The notes: a model not told the origin generated them from the sequence alone. A DNA stretch of 64,000 nucleotides from Thinopyrum elongatum (GCA_011799875.1 CM022301.1:321178929-321242928); one strand, 5' to 3'. Shown: positions 33,035-44,776, numbered from the stretch's first letter. Translations and numbers: made by a program.

Positions 33035-36000
33035 GTAAGTTCGTACTTCATACCAGCATGATGGTGTGTGATGTTTGCTTCACTTACTACTTGTTTGATT
33101 AGAATCCTATTGGTGCCGTTGTGTCCAGGATACGAGTGAATTTTTGTGCATTTGGGCTGTTAGGCATGAAATGCGGGCAGTTTAGGCACTACGGCCTGAA
33201 GATTCCTTCAGGTTCACCGGAAATGACTACCAACTTGTTTAATTCTGTAGGTGCAGGTGCTGCCGGTTGATGGTGGCCTAACCATGAGTGTAACTGAAAG
33301 TGAACCAGAGCGATGTGCAAAAAAAATCTTAGCACATAGGCTGAATTTGTATACTACTTTGAATTTATTAGGTAGTACTCCCTCCGTATGTATATCACTT
33401 CCGAATACAAGTTCAGGTTATTAGGTAGTACTATTGAATTTCAGGATTGATACTTGAAGATTTTAAAAGGTTACTAAATTTTGTACCAAGTCTACTGTTA
33501 TGTATAGGAAGAACATGCTCTAAAATATTGATAATTCATATGCAAGTGATCGTTTGATTATTAAATCATGCCTCTAATAAGATAAGTTCTTGTCACTTAT
33601 TTCTTAACAAATTTCCATTGTTCAGGTTCTGACTTCATTTGTTGAGCTATTTTAATTTTTGTATGAGAGAAATGAAACACTTTATGACTGGTATGTCGAA
33701 ACTTTGATCAGTTCATTGTGGAATAATGGCGGTGATTTGAATTCCTAACTAAATTATGATAGGCTTCCATTTTGGGGGCTCTGATTTGGTTTTATGTGTT
33801 TTTTTGTTACCAGGTAGAAAATACTTAATGCTGGTATCCCAGAGTTTTACTTACTGGATATAAATAGAAATGAGACTTATTTATTGAGAATTTTATTTGT
33901 AGTGTGTGTCAGTGCCCTCATACTTTTCACGTGAAGCCTTAAAGAAAAGCATAATGAAGGCTATGCAGATGGCGGTGGCGCGGAAAGAATATAAAGTTGA
34001 GGGTACAAAAGTATTAGGATCTCCATGCCGGCAGATGTAGTGTGTTGCACTGATTGCAATTACTTCTTTGCTGTTATTTGTTGTTACTGCCATAGTTTAT
34101 TTTTCGTGCTTATCATAGCTCATGAATACACATGAGTGAAATTGGGGATAGTATATATGCATTCTTCTGGAGTTTTAAGAAGGATAGCAGAGAAATATTT
34201 CTTAGGGATGTGGCATAGTTGTGCGGTACTTCTGCATTTGCAGCATTTACAGATCATGTAATTACAGCTTAATGCAACCATTGGAATTTGTTATAGATTT
34301 CCTTTGATTTAAATTTCTGAATGTTAACAATAATGACAACTTGTGACATGCCTAAGTTTAATTTCCATTGAGAGAGAGTGGGCGCTGGATTATGAGATGG
34401 AATGAAATTAAAAGCCGACTGATCTGGCCATGGCAGGTTGTCACAGAATCCTTGTGATATGTTGTACTTTGACTTGGAGTGTGCAGCTATGATATTGTAA
34501 GTGAGGAGTTTTTTCCCGAATCTGCTACGGGAGGTCAGTCAGAGGTGGTAATTATTAGTGGCAAAAGAAATAGGTGGTAATTATTACACTCTTTATTTGC
34601 AAAAAATGAGACTGAAACAATGCTAATTGAGTATGTTCTGTACTTGTAGGAAGGCTGTGAAGGAAGTGTTCTTCCCTTATTTTTATGAAGGTAAGGTCTT
34701 GTTATTAGATTCCTGCTACTCTAGATTGCTTGACTGCTCTCTTTTATCAGTTCATGGCCTTAGGGTCCACCATTTTCTTTCAACACTTGATGTTTATTAA
34801 CTTTTCTTGGTTGGCTTCTTTTCGACAGTCATCTGATTTAAAAATTCGAGCATGTGTCACTTTAGTATCTTTCAGTTTCAGCAAACATATAGAATTATCT
34901 TGACATATGTTGGCATTGAGAAGATAATATAGATTGTCACTACTAAGTTCAATGTTCAGGCTCCATCCTATTTAAATTCCTGTTCGGATTGAAGTCAACA
35001 CACTAAGAACTGTATGCTTGATGAATGATGTTCAGTGCATTTACTCGATTTTTTTCTGGTTTCCCCGGTATAGTTATGCAGGTTAAGTTATGTTGGCTCT
35101 TGCATTCACTTGTCCAGACTGATGGTTAATTTTGAACTATGTATATTCTGTAGGTTCTGCTCACCAAGATCAAACTAAGCACAATCGTATTTTCTCAAAT
35201 TGTACACGTGCTACTGCTATGGGTGTCATGCTCTGTGTAGTAATTATGTTGAATTCCCGTAATTCCTTTTGCATGATTCCACCAAACAATTTGTATGTTC
35301 AAAACATACTCAAACTTCATTTACTAAAAAATCAAATATTTCAAATAATATATTAAATATGTCCAAATATTTCAGTAGCAATGTAGGTGTCATTGAATTC
35401 ACTAAGCCGTCCACCGAAGCTGATAGGCACAATTGTTATTGGTGGGCTTAGTCTGGTGAATGCCTTTCTGAAGTGGTTACATGGCTACAGCCTGCAAGTT
35501 CTCCCCTCACTATCTATATTCTGGGTGGAATACTTAGTTCATCACAACAGGTTGCTGGGTGGATAAGCCAGAAGGGAATGGGGGGAGAGCAAAATGAGGC
35601 CCCATATACTTTAATGTTTGGGAGAAACAAAGCCTATCAAGTGTATGGTGGTTATGAGAGAGGCGAAGGCAGGAAGGGAAGAGATGAACATTGTTGTGAA
35701 GCTATGCTAGGGACACTGTACATTTTTACTATATATTTGTAATTTGGGAATAAGTTAAAAATCATGTTGATGGTTTCTTTTATTGCTATTAAGCATATTG
35801 TTTACAAAGATATACTGATATCATACTTGAGCCATACTTATTGGGGCTACGAGAAGTGTGATTTTTGTTTTCCCATTGCATCCATGGACTACCTCGATCT
35901 GGACGACGTGTCCTTTGAGCACGTCATGTTCATGACCCTTATAGTCGACAAGAAAGGCGCCCCTGCTCGATTTGTAGCAATTACTGGTAGTTTACTTGCT

Positions 36001-36880
36001 TATGATATTTCTAGGGTTTCTGACATGGTTTAGGATTTTGTGTGCATTTTAGAAAAAAATTAATGTGCTGGCACAGAGATGCTTCTGTTGGCCGAAAGGA
36101 CACGTTCAAGGGCTTCCTATGGCGTGTTCTCATGCTAAAAGAAGAGGTGTGTGTTCAATTTGATGCACTTCCATTTGCTCGCGGGGTTCTTAGCCTACTG
36201 TATGAATGTACTTTTGTAAAACCGAGCTCCCTATGCAATGTCCTCAAAGATCGAAACTACAACCAAGGGCCTCACTATTTTTAGTGTAATTTTACCACAA
36301 ATTCTCCTTTGTAGACTAATCTGAATTCCAAATTTTCATCAATATGTATTGTTAATGGAAACTTGTATTTTTTAATTAAATGTACATATCAGATCTCTTG
36401 AACAAGATGCACACATTCAAAATCCTTTATGAAGCTCACAAGTATAGAAAGTATGTAGCCATACTTATTCCTGAATGTGCATGTCTCAGAGCTTGAAAAA
36501 AAAGGAGGTACTGAAGTTAGGTTATGCTCATCGTTCCAACATGCTTAGTGATAACCACCTAGCAAGCTGATCAAACATGAAAAAATTGAAGTGCTACTGC
36601 TAACGTACTATTCTGAATGTGAAAATCAATTGAATTGGCTCTTCTCTAATTGTTCACTTGCAGAAATCTCAGATCTTGCAAATTACAGTAGAACCATAAA
36701 AGTCATGATTTGACTCCTACAGGGCCTTTTGCACTTTAATATTACTAATAATTTGTTTTAATATCATAGATTGTATTACCTTTCTAAGTGAACGACATTC
36801 GAGAAGGTCATTAAATAAAACCAAAAAATCCTTCCGGCATTGGAGTGTAGGAAAGTGAGACTGTAAAACCAAAAGGTTAT
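33035..36880 (+). other. Intron-like and fragmentary exon-like sequence in the Helitron
   Basis: Mostly AT-rich. It includes a Stowaway-like start ACTCCCTCCGTATG (33376). A possible exon AGCTGTGAAGG...TATGAAG flanked by TTGTAG and GTAAGG lies near 34650-34691. A 51-codon open stretch at 35881-36033 contains MDYLDLDDVSFEHVMFMTLI and VDKKGAPARFVAIT, then a GT donor-like site. None is recognised, and no joined frame can be supported. Confidence 0.35.
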
Positions 36881-37700
36881 ATTTACGTTTATTAGAGAAA
36901 GTTCTTTACTTTTTACAGGAAAACACAAAATGTTGCGATGTAGAGTCTAGGTGGCGGGCCTCCTTGATCCACTTGGTGGATGACGGCGACTCCGGTCCTG
37001 CCACCCATAGAGCCGGTGATCTAAAAATCGTAGGGCCTGGATATAGCTCTAGCAGACGTATGCGGCCTGCACATCGAGCTTGGTCGTCTCGAGCATGGAG
37101 ATAGGCGAGTCGTAGACCAAGAGCTGGTGGAGAGATAGGCGAGTTGTAGACCAAGAGCTGGTGGGCAGCAGGGCACGCATGCACACCAAAGAACAAATCT
37201 GAGCCACGTGCCTACTTCTACCGGTTTCTACAAAGAACGGCTAGCTTAGATCTTAGACCAGTCGGTCGCTGTCGAGGTCGCCAAGGTGATCTTACAACAC
37301 CGCCGTGGGGATTTCTCGTGATTTTATGTAGGCAAGCCGCAAGCGGTGGTGGTGATTGGATGGGTGGTGTCGCTGCCTTGGGAAGAGACGAAGTGATGGT
37401 AAAAGAAAGCAGGATCTGATGGTGCTTCCGTGGGGATAGCCAAAGTCAATACGTCGACTACAGACTCGTCGCAGACTTGCAGTGAACCTGGATGTGGCGA
37501 GCCTGATTTGTGGATCGATGGCGGGTCTTGAAGTGGAAGAGCACGAAGTCGAGATTGGATAGGAGTTTGAGTTCTTTTTGGCACCGACCGGTTCCCCACT
37601 TTAGAGATGTATTTTTTTCGCGTGCGAGCAAACAGTGGGTTGATTCTAAAAGGGATAGGGGCTTTTCTGCAGAAGTGCATGACGGACCAAAAATATGACC
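36881..37700 (-). other. GC-richer gene-fragment-like block, antisense
   Basis: Two short minus-strand open stretches (ending near 36906 and 37324) in a block whose composition differs from its surroundings. A 34-35-base direct duplication (GATAGGCGAGTCGTAGACC and a near-copy) occurs at about 37101 and 37136. It may be a second captured fragment in the opposite orientation to the one at 32231. Confidence 0.35.
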
Positions 37701-37878
37701 TTCCTTTATTAGTAGGATAGATATCATATTATTCGTTGGATATATATCATATTATTCGTTGTTGTTCGTTCGGTGAAATTTCCTAATATTTGATTGTTGT
37801 GTTTCTAATTAGAGCACCCCAGATTCACCCAATATGAGGGGATGATAAATGAAAGATACTGACTATAAATTTTCAAGA

Positions 37879-37909
37879 GCCCGTGGCAATGCACGGGCGT
37901 TCTACTAGT
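37879..37909 (+). terminator. Helitron 3' hairpin and CTAGT end
   Basis: Stem GCCCGTG/CACGGGC with a six-base loop, then GTTCTA and CTAGT. In rolling-circle transposition this hairpin acts as the stop signal. Confidence 0.6.
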
Positions 37910-37927
37910 ATATATATGTGTGTCTAC

Positions 37928-37952
37928 ATATATATATATATATATATATATA
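37928..37952. repeat. (AT)n microsatellite
   Basis: 25 bases of alternating A and T between the Helitron end and the next element. It obscures the target duplications of both. Confidence 0.95.
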
Positions 37953-38129
37953 GCCGGTCTATTATGCTAATATTAGCAGAATAACTATTCTAATAACACT
38001 TCCGTACTGCATGCTCAACGTGAGGGCACTGAACTTTCAGTAGCAAAGGTACTGCAATACAGAGACTAGTGAACTTCGTGTCGGAAAAAACTGCACGCGG
38101 TGTTTTTTCGATACCTTTTCGCTCTAGTT

Positions 38130-38760
38130 TTTTAACCGTTTATCGGAATGACGCGTGTAATATACCGTTGAGAAGCTATGGATTAGGCGCAACTTCGCCA
38201 TGTTGAACACTTTTCGAGATTCATCATAGTTTAAGAGCAGTTTAAAAAACGATGCGGCTCACGATGAATGGCAGTGAGCGTTTTTTTTCTAAACTGCTCG
38301 TCGGAATGAAGCAAATGATACACCGTTGGAAAGATATCGTCGAGGCGCATCTTTTTCGTATCTATTATTTTCTCTAATTCGTTACGGTTTAAGAGCAGTT
38401 TTAAATTTACTAAATCGCGGAATTTAGTTTTTTTGAAATTTTTGCAATTTTCGTACTGTTTTCGCTTCAGTTTTTGATCCGTTTGTCGAAACGAGGCGTA
38501 TGATACGCCATTGGAAAGCTACGGACGAGGCGCAACTTTCATATGTTAAAATGTTTTTGAGATTTCTTACGGTTTTTATTTAATTTTGAAAATCGTGCGG
38601 CTGACGACGAGAGGCAGCGGCCGTTTTTCGCGAATTTTTTACAAACCGCTGGTCGAAATGATTCAAATTATACGCCGTCGGAAAGATATCGATGAGGCAC
38701 AACTTTTTCATTTAGAACACTCTCTCCGATTCCTTACGGTTTAAGAGCAATTTTGATTTT
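38130..38760 (+). repeat. Four diverged tandem units of about 170 bp
   Basis: Each unit holds TCGGAATGA-like, GATACGCCGTTGGAAAG-like, GACGAGGCGCAACTTT-like and TTACGGTTTAAGAGCAG-like blocks in that order. Units begin near 38145, 38301, 38483 and 38652. The units differ greatly in the bases between these blocks. Confidence 0.75.
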
Positions 38761-40322
38761 AACGAAATGCGGAGACTCTGTTTTTTCGCGACACCAAAAT
38801 CGTCGTATGTACTGCATCAGACAGAAAACCGCACTGCTTTAGACTAAAAACCGCACTGCATTAGACGATCAAGTGAACTGCATCCTTTCTTTTGTCGAAC
38901 GTAAATTTTTCTTAAACGAGTTTTTGTTGTCTTTTTTTTAATTTTTTTGTGAACGAGAGTGGACCGCAGAGAGGAGGCAAGTGAACCGCAACATATATCG
39001 AAGTGAACCTCATTACTATCTTTGTTGTTGCGCTAAATTTTTAGCACTTTCATTTTGGGCACAAGTGAACAACATCACTCTCAAAAATAAACCACATCCG
39101 AGGACCAAAAGCATTGCATGCGTTGATGTAGTCGACTGATTTTTAAAGCACACGAAACAATTTGCACTTCATACATAGACGAGTGGACTGCATGTCTTTT
39201 CGTGTGTTTTTCCTGTTTGTTTTTTGTTGTTGTTGGCCTATACCTACAAATTGACCGCACTACACAACAAAGTCAAGAGTACGGCACCCAACAATTAACT
39301 GCACTGCTTAAGGCATAACAAGCTTTTTAATGCAAGAAAAAGCATCAAGAATAAACAGCCATTTTTTGGTTTCCACGAATACGCACTGCACTGCAAATCT
39401 GAACGCCGAAATAAGCATCTGAAGCTCCATGGGATCCAACTGTACTGCTGTGTATCAGGTGGCTACCGAACTACATGCTGCTAGGTGCAAAACCACGCGC
39501 ATGTCGCTCATGAGCTGCACGGCGTCGCCATCCGTACTGCTTTGTCGGGGGCGCCTCTGTCCTCGTCAGGCATAATTTTTTTGACAAAAAAAAACACAAG
39601 ATCCCCGTGGACGAACTGCACCTCCACGGGCGCCGAACCACACCGCAATTCCACCGTCGCCAAACCGCACTGCAATTTTTGCAATGTGCTTACCCCCCAA
39701 AAAAGAACTGCACATCCACGGGCGCCGAACCACACGACCCCACGCACCAAACCGCACGCCGCCGGGGATGAGCTGGCACAGCCACGGTTGCACTGCACAC
39801 CACGGCAGCGGCTCCCACACAGGAGGGGAGTGGGGCGGCGCAGATTAGGAGAGCTCCGCCGTGGGCTGACGCAGGGCAGCGAGGCAAGGCAGGGCCACGA
39901 CAGAAAGAACTTTCGGGAGAGGAGATCATCTAGGCAGGGGCATGGGGGGAACCAGATCAGTGCTGGTTGGTGGCGGCGTAGACTGGGCGCGAAGGATCTC
40001 GCCGGATCCCCCACGAGGGCGGCGCCGGAGGAGAACCCTCCTACCTCTTTTTCTCTGCCCGTGGCCTCCTACCTCCACTTAGTGGACCACATGCCCTCGA
40101 CGGGCGACCTGCAAACAAAAACAACAACGAGGGTGAGCAGGGAATGGGCGATGCAGCTCGTCGGCATCGGGGAACAGCGTCACACCTCGAGAATGGGCGG
40201 ATCCGGCCAGAGGAGAGGGGGAGCCCTTCGGTGATGGAGATGCAGTCCAGAGCTGCCCGAGGGAAGATGGGGGGCTGGTTGCCGCATCCATGGCCGCCGC
40301 GGCCGATTTCGGTGGTTTAAAG

Positions 40323-40552
40323 GCACGCCGGGAGCCGATGGCGGCCGGAATTCGGTGGTTGATGCCACGCCGGGAGCCGGTGGCGGACGGATCCGGCGGT
40401 TGAGGCCGCGCTGGGGGCTGGTGACGGCCGGTTCCAGCGGTTTGAGGCCACGCCGAGGGCTGGTGGCGGCCGGATCCGGCGATTGAGGCCGCACCGGGGG
40501 CTGGTGGCAGTCGGATCCGGTGGTTGAGGCCGCGCCTGGGGCTGGTGGAAGC
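40323..40552. repeat. 41-42-bp minisatellite, about five and a half copies
   Basis: Unit of the type GCCGGGGGCTGGTGGCGGCC + GGATCCGGCGGTTGAGGCC. The length is a multiple of three in most units, so on the minus strand it reads as a 14-residue Pro/Arg-rich repeat. I regard the ORF as incidental. Confidence 0.75.
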
Positions 40553-40793
40553 GGAGGGAGCGGGGAGGAAGAAGGTTGGGGGAGCGGGGGAGGAAGGAGG
40601 TGGGCTGGGGGTGAGGGGGTGCGGGGCGGACAGAGGGGGGAAGAAGGTGGGGTTGGGGTTAAGGTGGTTGGAGGTGGTGCGACGCCCGGGTGGGGAAGAG
40701 ATTGTAGCTACCAGGTTGGATCGGAGGTGTTATCAGAATAAGCGTTGGTGTTAGCAGAATAAGACTCTTAAGGGGTGTTATCATAATAAACCC

Positions 40794-41088
40794 ACCATAT
40801 ATTAAGAATGACCTCAAATGACAAATTTGAAAAGTTTACCGAAATTGCAAATGACGAAAAACTCAAATTTGAAGAATGTCAAGAAGAGGCGGTGGCGTTG
40901 CCCACCGTATAAGAACTATGATGACTTCAGACACCGCGTACATATATCGTAGGGTTCTGAAAGTCAAGTTCTTCATTAATTTCTTCACACTTAGAGGGTA
41001 AGTCTTCATTGATTGAAGAAATGCGTTACTTCGTGTGTTGTGCATCAAAGTCATCAAAAATGCATAAGCATTAGGATGCGTGTCCACT
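40794..41088 (-). other. Copia spacer downstream of RNase H
   Basis: Non-coding. The short minus-strand frame MSSEVDTHPNAYAF simply runs on from pol sequence after its stop. It joins element A sequence to the inserted DNA transposon. Confidence 0.5.
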
Positions 41089-42593
41089 TCAGAGGACATT
41101 CGAAGATTCTAGAATGTTTAGCTCACATCGCAACATGCAAAACCTTCTCTCATCCAAGGTCTTAGTGAAGATATCTGCAAGTTGGTCTTCAGTCTTCACG
41201 TGTTTGATGACGATGTCTCCCTTTAGCACATGATCACGAAGAAAATGGTGACGAATCTGAATATGCTTCGTCCTTGAGTGTTGCACAGGGTTGTGGGCGA
41301 TCTTGATAGCACTCTCATTGTCGCAATAGAGAGGGAATTTCTTCATGTTGACGCCATAGTCCTTGAGGGTGTGCTTCATCCATAGTAACTGTGAGCAGCA
41401 GGCACCAGCGGCAATGTACTCAGCCTCTGCTGTGGAAAGTGTGACGTTGTTCTGCTTCTTTGAGGACCAACAGACAAGAGATCGTCCGAGGAAATGGCAT
41501 GAGCCTGATGTTGACTTACGATCCACATGATCTACATCGTAATTAGAATCAGAAAATCTAGCTAGATCAAAAGATGAGCCCTTGAGATACCATAATCCAA
41601 GCGTTGGTGTGTGAGCTAAATATCGAAGAATTCACTTCACAGCCTGATGGTGTGATTCCTTCTGTGCCACCTGAAATCGGGCACACATGCAAACGCTAAG
41701 CATAATATCTAGCCTAGATGCACATAGGTAAAGCAATGAGCCAATGATGGAGCGATATACCTTCTGATCGAAATCTTTACCATTTTCGTCAGTGAATAGT
41801 TGACCGTGGGCATTGGAATTTTGAGGCCCTTGTAGAAATGAAGATGTCATTGGGTTGTTGAGGAGTTTGAAGACCAAGGAAGAATATCAATTCTCCCATC
41901 ATAGACATCTGATATTCTTCACACATCATGTATGCAAATTCATCACAGAAACGCTTGTTAGTCCAACCAAAGATAATATCATCAACATATTTGGCATATG
42001 AACAGTTCACCATCATAAGATTTTGTGAAAAGAGTAGGGTCTAGTGAACCGGGTTTGAAACCCTTTTTCTTTAGGAATTCCTTCGGTGTATCATACCAAG
42101 CCCATGGGGCTTGCTTGAGGCCATAGAGAGCCTCGTTGAGTCTGAAGACTTTGTCAGGATGCTTCGGATCCTCAACATCTGGTCGTTGAGCAACATATAC
42201 TTCTTTCTCAAGCTTACCATTGAGGAATGCACTTTTCACATCCATTTGATATAAGAGAATATTGTGATGGTTAGCATATGCAAGCAATATACGAATAGCT
42301 TCAAGCCTAGCAACAGGTGCAAATGTTTCATCGAAATCAATACCCTCAACCTGTGTGTACCTAGCAATAAGACATGCCTTATGCCTCACCACTTGGCCAT
42401 TTTCGTCTTGCTTGTTGCGGTAGATCCACTTGGTGCCGATGACATTGTGCTTGCGTGGATCAGCACGCTTGACAAGCTCCCGCACATTGTTGAGCTCAAA
42501 TTGATGCAATCCATCTTGCATGGCTTGAATCCACTCAGGCTCCAGAAATGCTTCATCAACTTTAGTGGGTTCTGTGATAGAGACTGAAAGCAT
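41089..42593 (-). pseudogene. Copia pol fragment: reverse transcriptase and RNase H (SIRE lineage)
   Basis: RT starts within the inner end of LTR B (LTR/RT overlap 42585-42593). It keeps the standard blocks VRHKACLIARYTQVEGIDF, FAPVARLEAIRILLAYA, QMDVKSAFLNGKLEKEVYV and LYGLKQAPWAWYD. A frameshift near 42000 precedes the catalytic YVDDIIFG. Another break with loss of about 15 codons follows near 41880-41900, then QKVYRSIIGSLLYLCASR, a stop near 41638, and the full RNase H end (DRKSTSGSCHFLG, LSTAEAEYIAAG, YCDNESAIKIAHN, QLADIFTKTLDERRF) closing at 41089. Both RT aspartates remain, but the chain is broken at least three times. Protease and integrase are missing upstream. Confidence 0.9.
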
Positions 42594-43976
42594 AGGTTAA
42601 CTCCCAGAGTGAAGAAATTCGTCAAACTCTGAATAAGTTGACGAAGATCGGAGTGAAGAAATAGAAAAACAAGGGAAACTAAATCATCATAGAGTCAGAG
42701 TACATGCAATCAGGATACATAAGTAGAAGAACATGCAATCATACATTCATACACGCATGAAGTAAATGAACCGAGGAAATGAAAGATAGCGTTATGAAAT
42801 TCTTCAGTTCAAATTCATCAGAACACAGATCACAAATTCTTCAGCAGCGGAATAAAGTAAGAGAGGGTTGAGGAATTTGAAACCAGGTTGGCTCGGTGAA
42901 GACAACGGAATTTGGTAGACCAGTTCCAGTTGCTCCATCAACTGTATGTCTGGTTGAGGCGGCTGAGTCGCAACTCAGAGGACATACAGTCCTCACCGTA
43001 TTCCTCTTGAACTAAGACCCGCAGATCTCGTCCAATCACTCGTGGTAAGTCTTCAGGGTAGACTTCCAAAACCTTCACAGACTTGTTCACCAGCACACCA
43101 CAATAACTCTTGGTGTACTCAGAACTTGACGCCTAACCGTCTGGAAGAATGACAGTCATCAAAGGTAACAGGCGTCAAATCACACAGATCAATCTCTTCA
43201 GTTATGCTCAATCACTTTGGCTCTGGGTTTTTCCTCACTTAGGATTCTCTCAAAATCGCCAGAGGATGGGTTGCTCTCTTTTGACAAGTGTCAAGTTCTC
43301 TCAGAGCAGCCAACCAACAAGTGGTTGTGGGGGGCAGCTATTTATAGCCAGGGGCAACCCGATATGAATATTCATAAATGCCCTTCTCTGATTCGACCGT
43401 TTGTCAGGATAAGGATCCACTCGACAGCTGGCACGCGACGCAACAACGGTTAGAATTTGAACTCTCAAAATTCATCGGGGCACTCAATTTTCTCACTTTT
43501 AGGCAGATCACACTGGCGAACTCCTAACTCCTAAGCGTGACCAAATTCGTCAGCGACTAGATGAACTTCGTCATTGTAGCTAGCAAATGCGTCAGCTGTA
43601 CTGGAGATTTCCAAAGGCTTCACTCGAAGCGGCTTTTGTGTATAGGTTTGAGCATCACTTTGGAAATGGGAAATATGTTTCACCTAGACCCCCTTTAACA
43701 GTACGGTTTTTCCTATGACTCAAATAAGAAGAAAAGAAACTATGAAAACAAAGTCCTCAAGCTTCAAAGTCTTCACATCAATTTCTTCAAAGGCCATACC
43801 AATTTCATCATCAAATTCTTCACTTAAAGAAATCCATTTTTAGGGGTCATCTTCCATGTGTTAAACCAAATCTTCTGGGACTCTATCTCCTGCGTATACT
43901 CACAAACTCATTAGTTCCTCAACCTATTCGTCTTCAGTACTCCAAAACCACTGAGGGGGCACTTGATGCACTTACA
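42585..43976 (-). repeat. LTR B of the Copia pair
   Basis: 1392 bp, TGTAAGTGCATCAAGTGCC to GCTTTCA on the minus strand, aligned with LTR A throughout. The 5' flank is a polypurine tract and 3' untranslated sequence (as for a 3' LTR). The 3' flank is RT. It therefore serves as 3' LTR of copy B and apparent 5' LTR of copy A. Confidence 0.85.
43339..43346 (-). promoter_or_regulatory. TATA box of LTR B
   Basis: TATAAATA on the minus strand (CTATAAATAGC). The homologous site in LTR A is CTACAAATAG. Confidence 0.65.
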
Positions 43977-44728
43977 ATCTCCCCATTTTTGGTGATTGAT
44001 GACAAATTGGTTAGGTTTCAATAGGAGTAAAAATAATTGAAGTGTAAGTACAGAGTTTGAAGAAATTGGTTACGAGATATTGAGGAGCTCCCCCTAAAGA
44101 TGTGCATATGAGGAATTGACTTTGGATTGCAAATGCACATGGCGGGTTAAAATTGTGGAGATCTCCCCCTATATATTGGAATCCAATCATGCATTATCAT
44201 TAGATATTGAAGAATATGAATGCATGATGAAAATTGGTGTCTGACGAAATTGTGCATGCATGAGCAGATATATTGAAGAATAAAGCATGTGCGTCAAATG
44301 AAGCATAAAAGTTAGACAGCCAACAACTATTAAGTTAAAACTCATCAAGAGCACATCAAGAAAAGTTCAAGAGTTGCAACTTAAATAAAAACAGCCCATA
44401 TAATGACCCGCTTGAAGACTAACTCAAACTTCTCCCCCTTTGTCATTGATACGTCCATTTTGCATCATGTTTTCCTACTGTTATTTATAATGCTTTTATG
44501 CATAATAATGCTTTTTGGAGTAATTCTAATGCCTTTTCTCTCACAATATGCAAGGTTTACACAAAGAGGGAGAATACCGGCAGCTGGAATTCTGGACCTG
44601 AAAAAGCTACATCAGAGTTACCTATTCTCCACATCTCCAAATGAGCTGAAAATTTACGAAGAATTGTTTTGCAATATATGAAGAATATTGGAGTAAATAA
44701 CTACCAGAGGGGGCCTACCAGGTGGGCA

Positions 44729-44776
44729 CAACCCACCTGGGCGCGCCAGGGAGCCCAGGCGCGCCCTGGTGGGTTG
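44729..44776 (+). promoter_or_regulatory. Strong stem-loop upstream of the LTR TATA box
   Basis: 19-base arms 44729-44747 and 44758-44776 with one mismatch, centred on GGCGCGCC, and a ten-base loop AGGGAGCCCA. It overlaps a second hairpin (CCAGGTGGG/CCCACCTGG). The TATA box TATATAA follows at 44814-44820. The same structure with three mismatches is at 62931-62978. Confidence 0.6.

Larger units (their letters stand above)
30891..37909 (+). mobile_element. Putative non-autonomous Helitron with host-gene-like fragments
   Basis: Left end A|TCTATATATCTCTACTCC; right end with a 7-bp hairpin (GCCCGTG/CACGGGC, 37879-37898) followed seven bases later by CTAGT (37905-37909). This fits the Helitron rule TC...hairpin...CTRRT and the grass 3' end GGCAATGCACGGGC. 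The base after CTAGT is A where T would be expected, in an AT microsatellite, so the exact end is uncertain. No Rep/helicase domain is seen. The 7 kb inside is low-copy-looking, with exon/intron-like pieces, a foldback MITE and Stowaway remnants. Confidence 0.6.
37955..40793 (+). mobile_element. Non-autonomous DNA transposon with imperfect terminal inverted repeats
   Basis: The left end GGTCTATTATGCTAATATT pairs imperfectly with the reverse of the right end (GGGTTTATTATGATAACACC on the minus strand). Near both ends the motif TTCTGNTAACACC or its reverse recurs. No transposase is visible. Inside are four diverged tandem units (38130-38760), a zone with the recurring phrase CGCACTGCA or GAACTGCA, and a GC-rich minisatellite. 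A target duplication cannot be read because the left flank is the AT microsatellite. Superfamily unknown; Mutator-like is a guess. Confidence 0.5.
4677..43976 (-). mobile_element. SIRE/Maximus-type Copia element A, internally deleted and heavily nested
   Basis: The minus-strand order is LTR B (43976 to 42585), RT-RNase H (42593 to 41089), spacer, long extra ORF, polypurine tract, LTR A (6091 to 4677). The RNase H motifs (RKSTSGSCHFLG, STAEAEYIAAG, RTKHIQIRHHFLRDHV) and the RT motif YVDDIIFG place it in the SIRE lineage of Ty1/copia. LTR start TGTAAGTGCATCAAGTGCCC fits Maximus. The leader, primer site, gag, protease and integrase are absent: RT begins directly at the inner edge of LTR B. Four large elements (8605, 17000, 30891, 37955) are inserted, so about 10 kb of the 39 kb is Copia sequence. 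No matching target duplication exists, because LTR B abuts the polypurine tract of a second copy. Confidence 0.8.

Noticed and set aside
40180..40494. Proline-rich repeat protein on the minus strand
   Set aside because: The frame is produced by a 41-42-bp minisatellite whose units are not all multiples of three.
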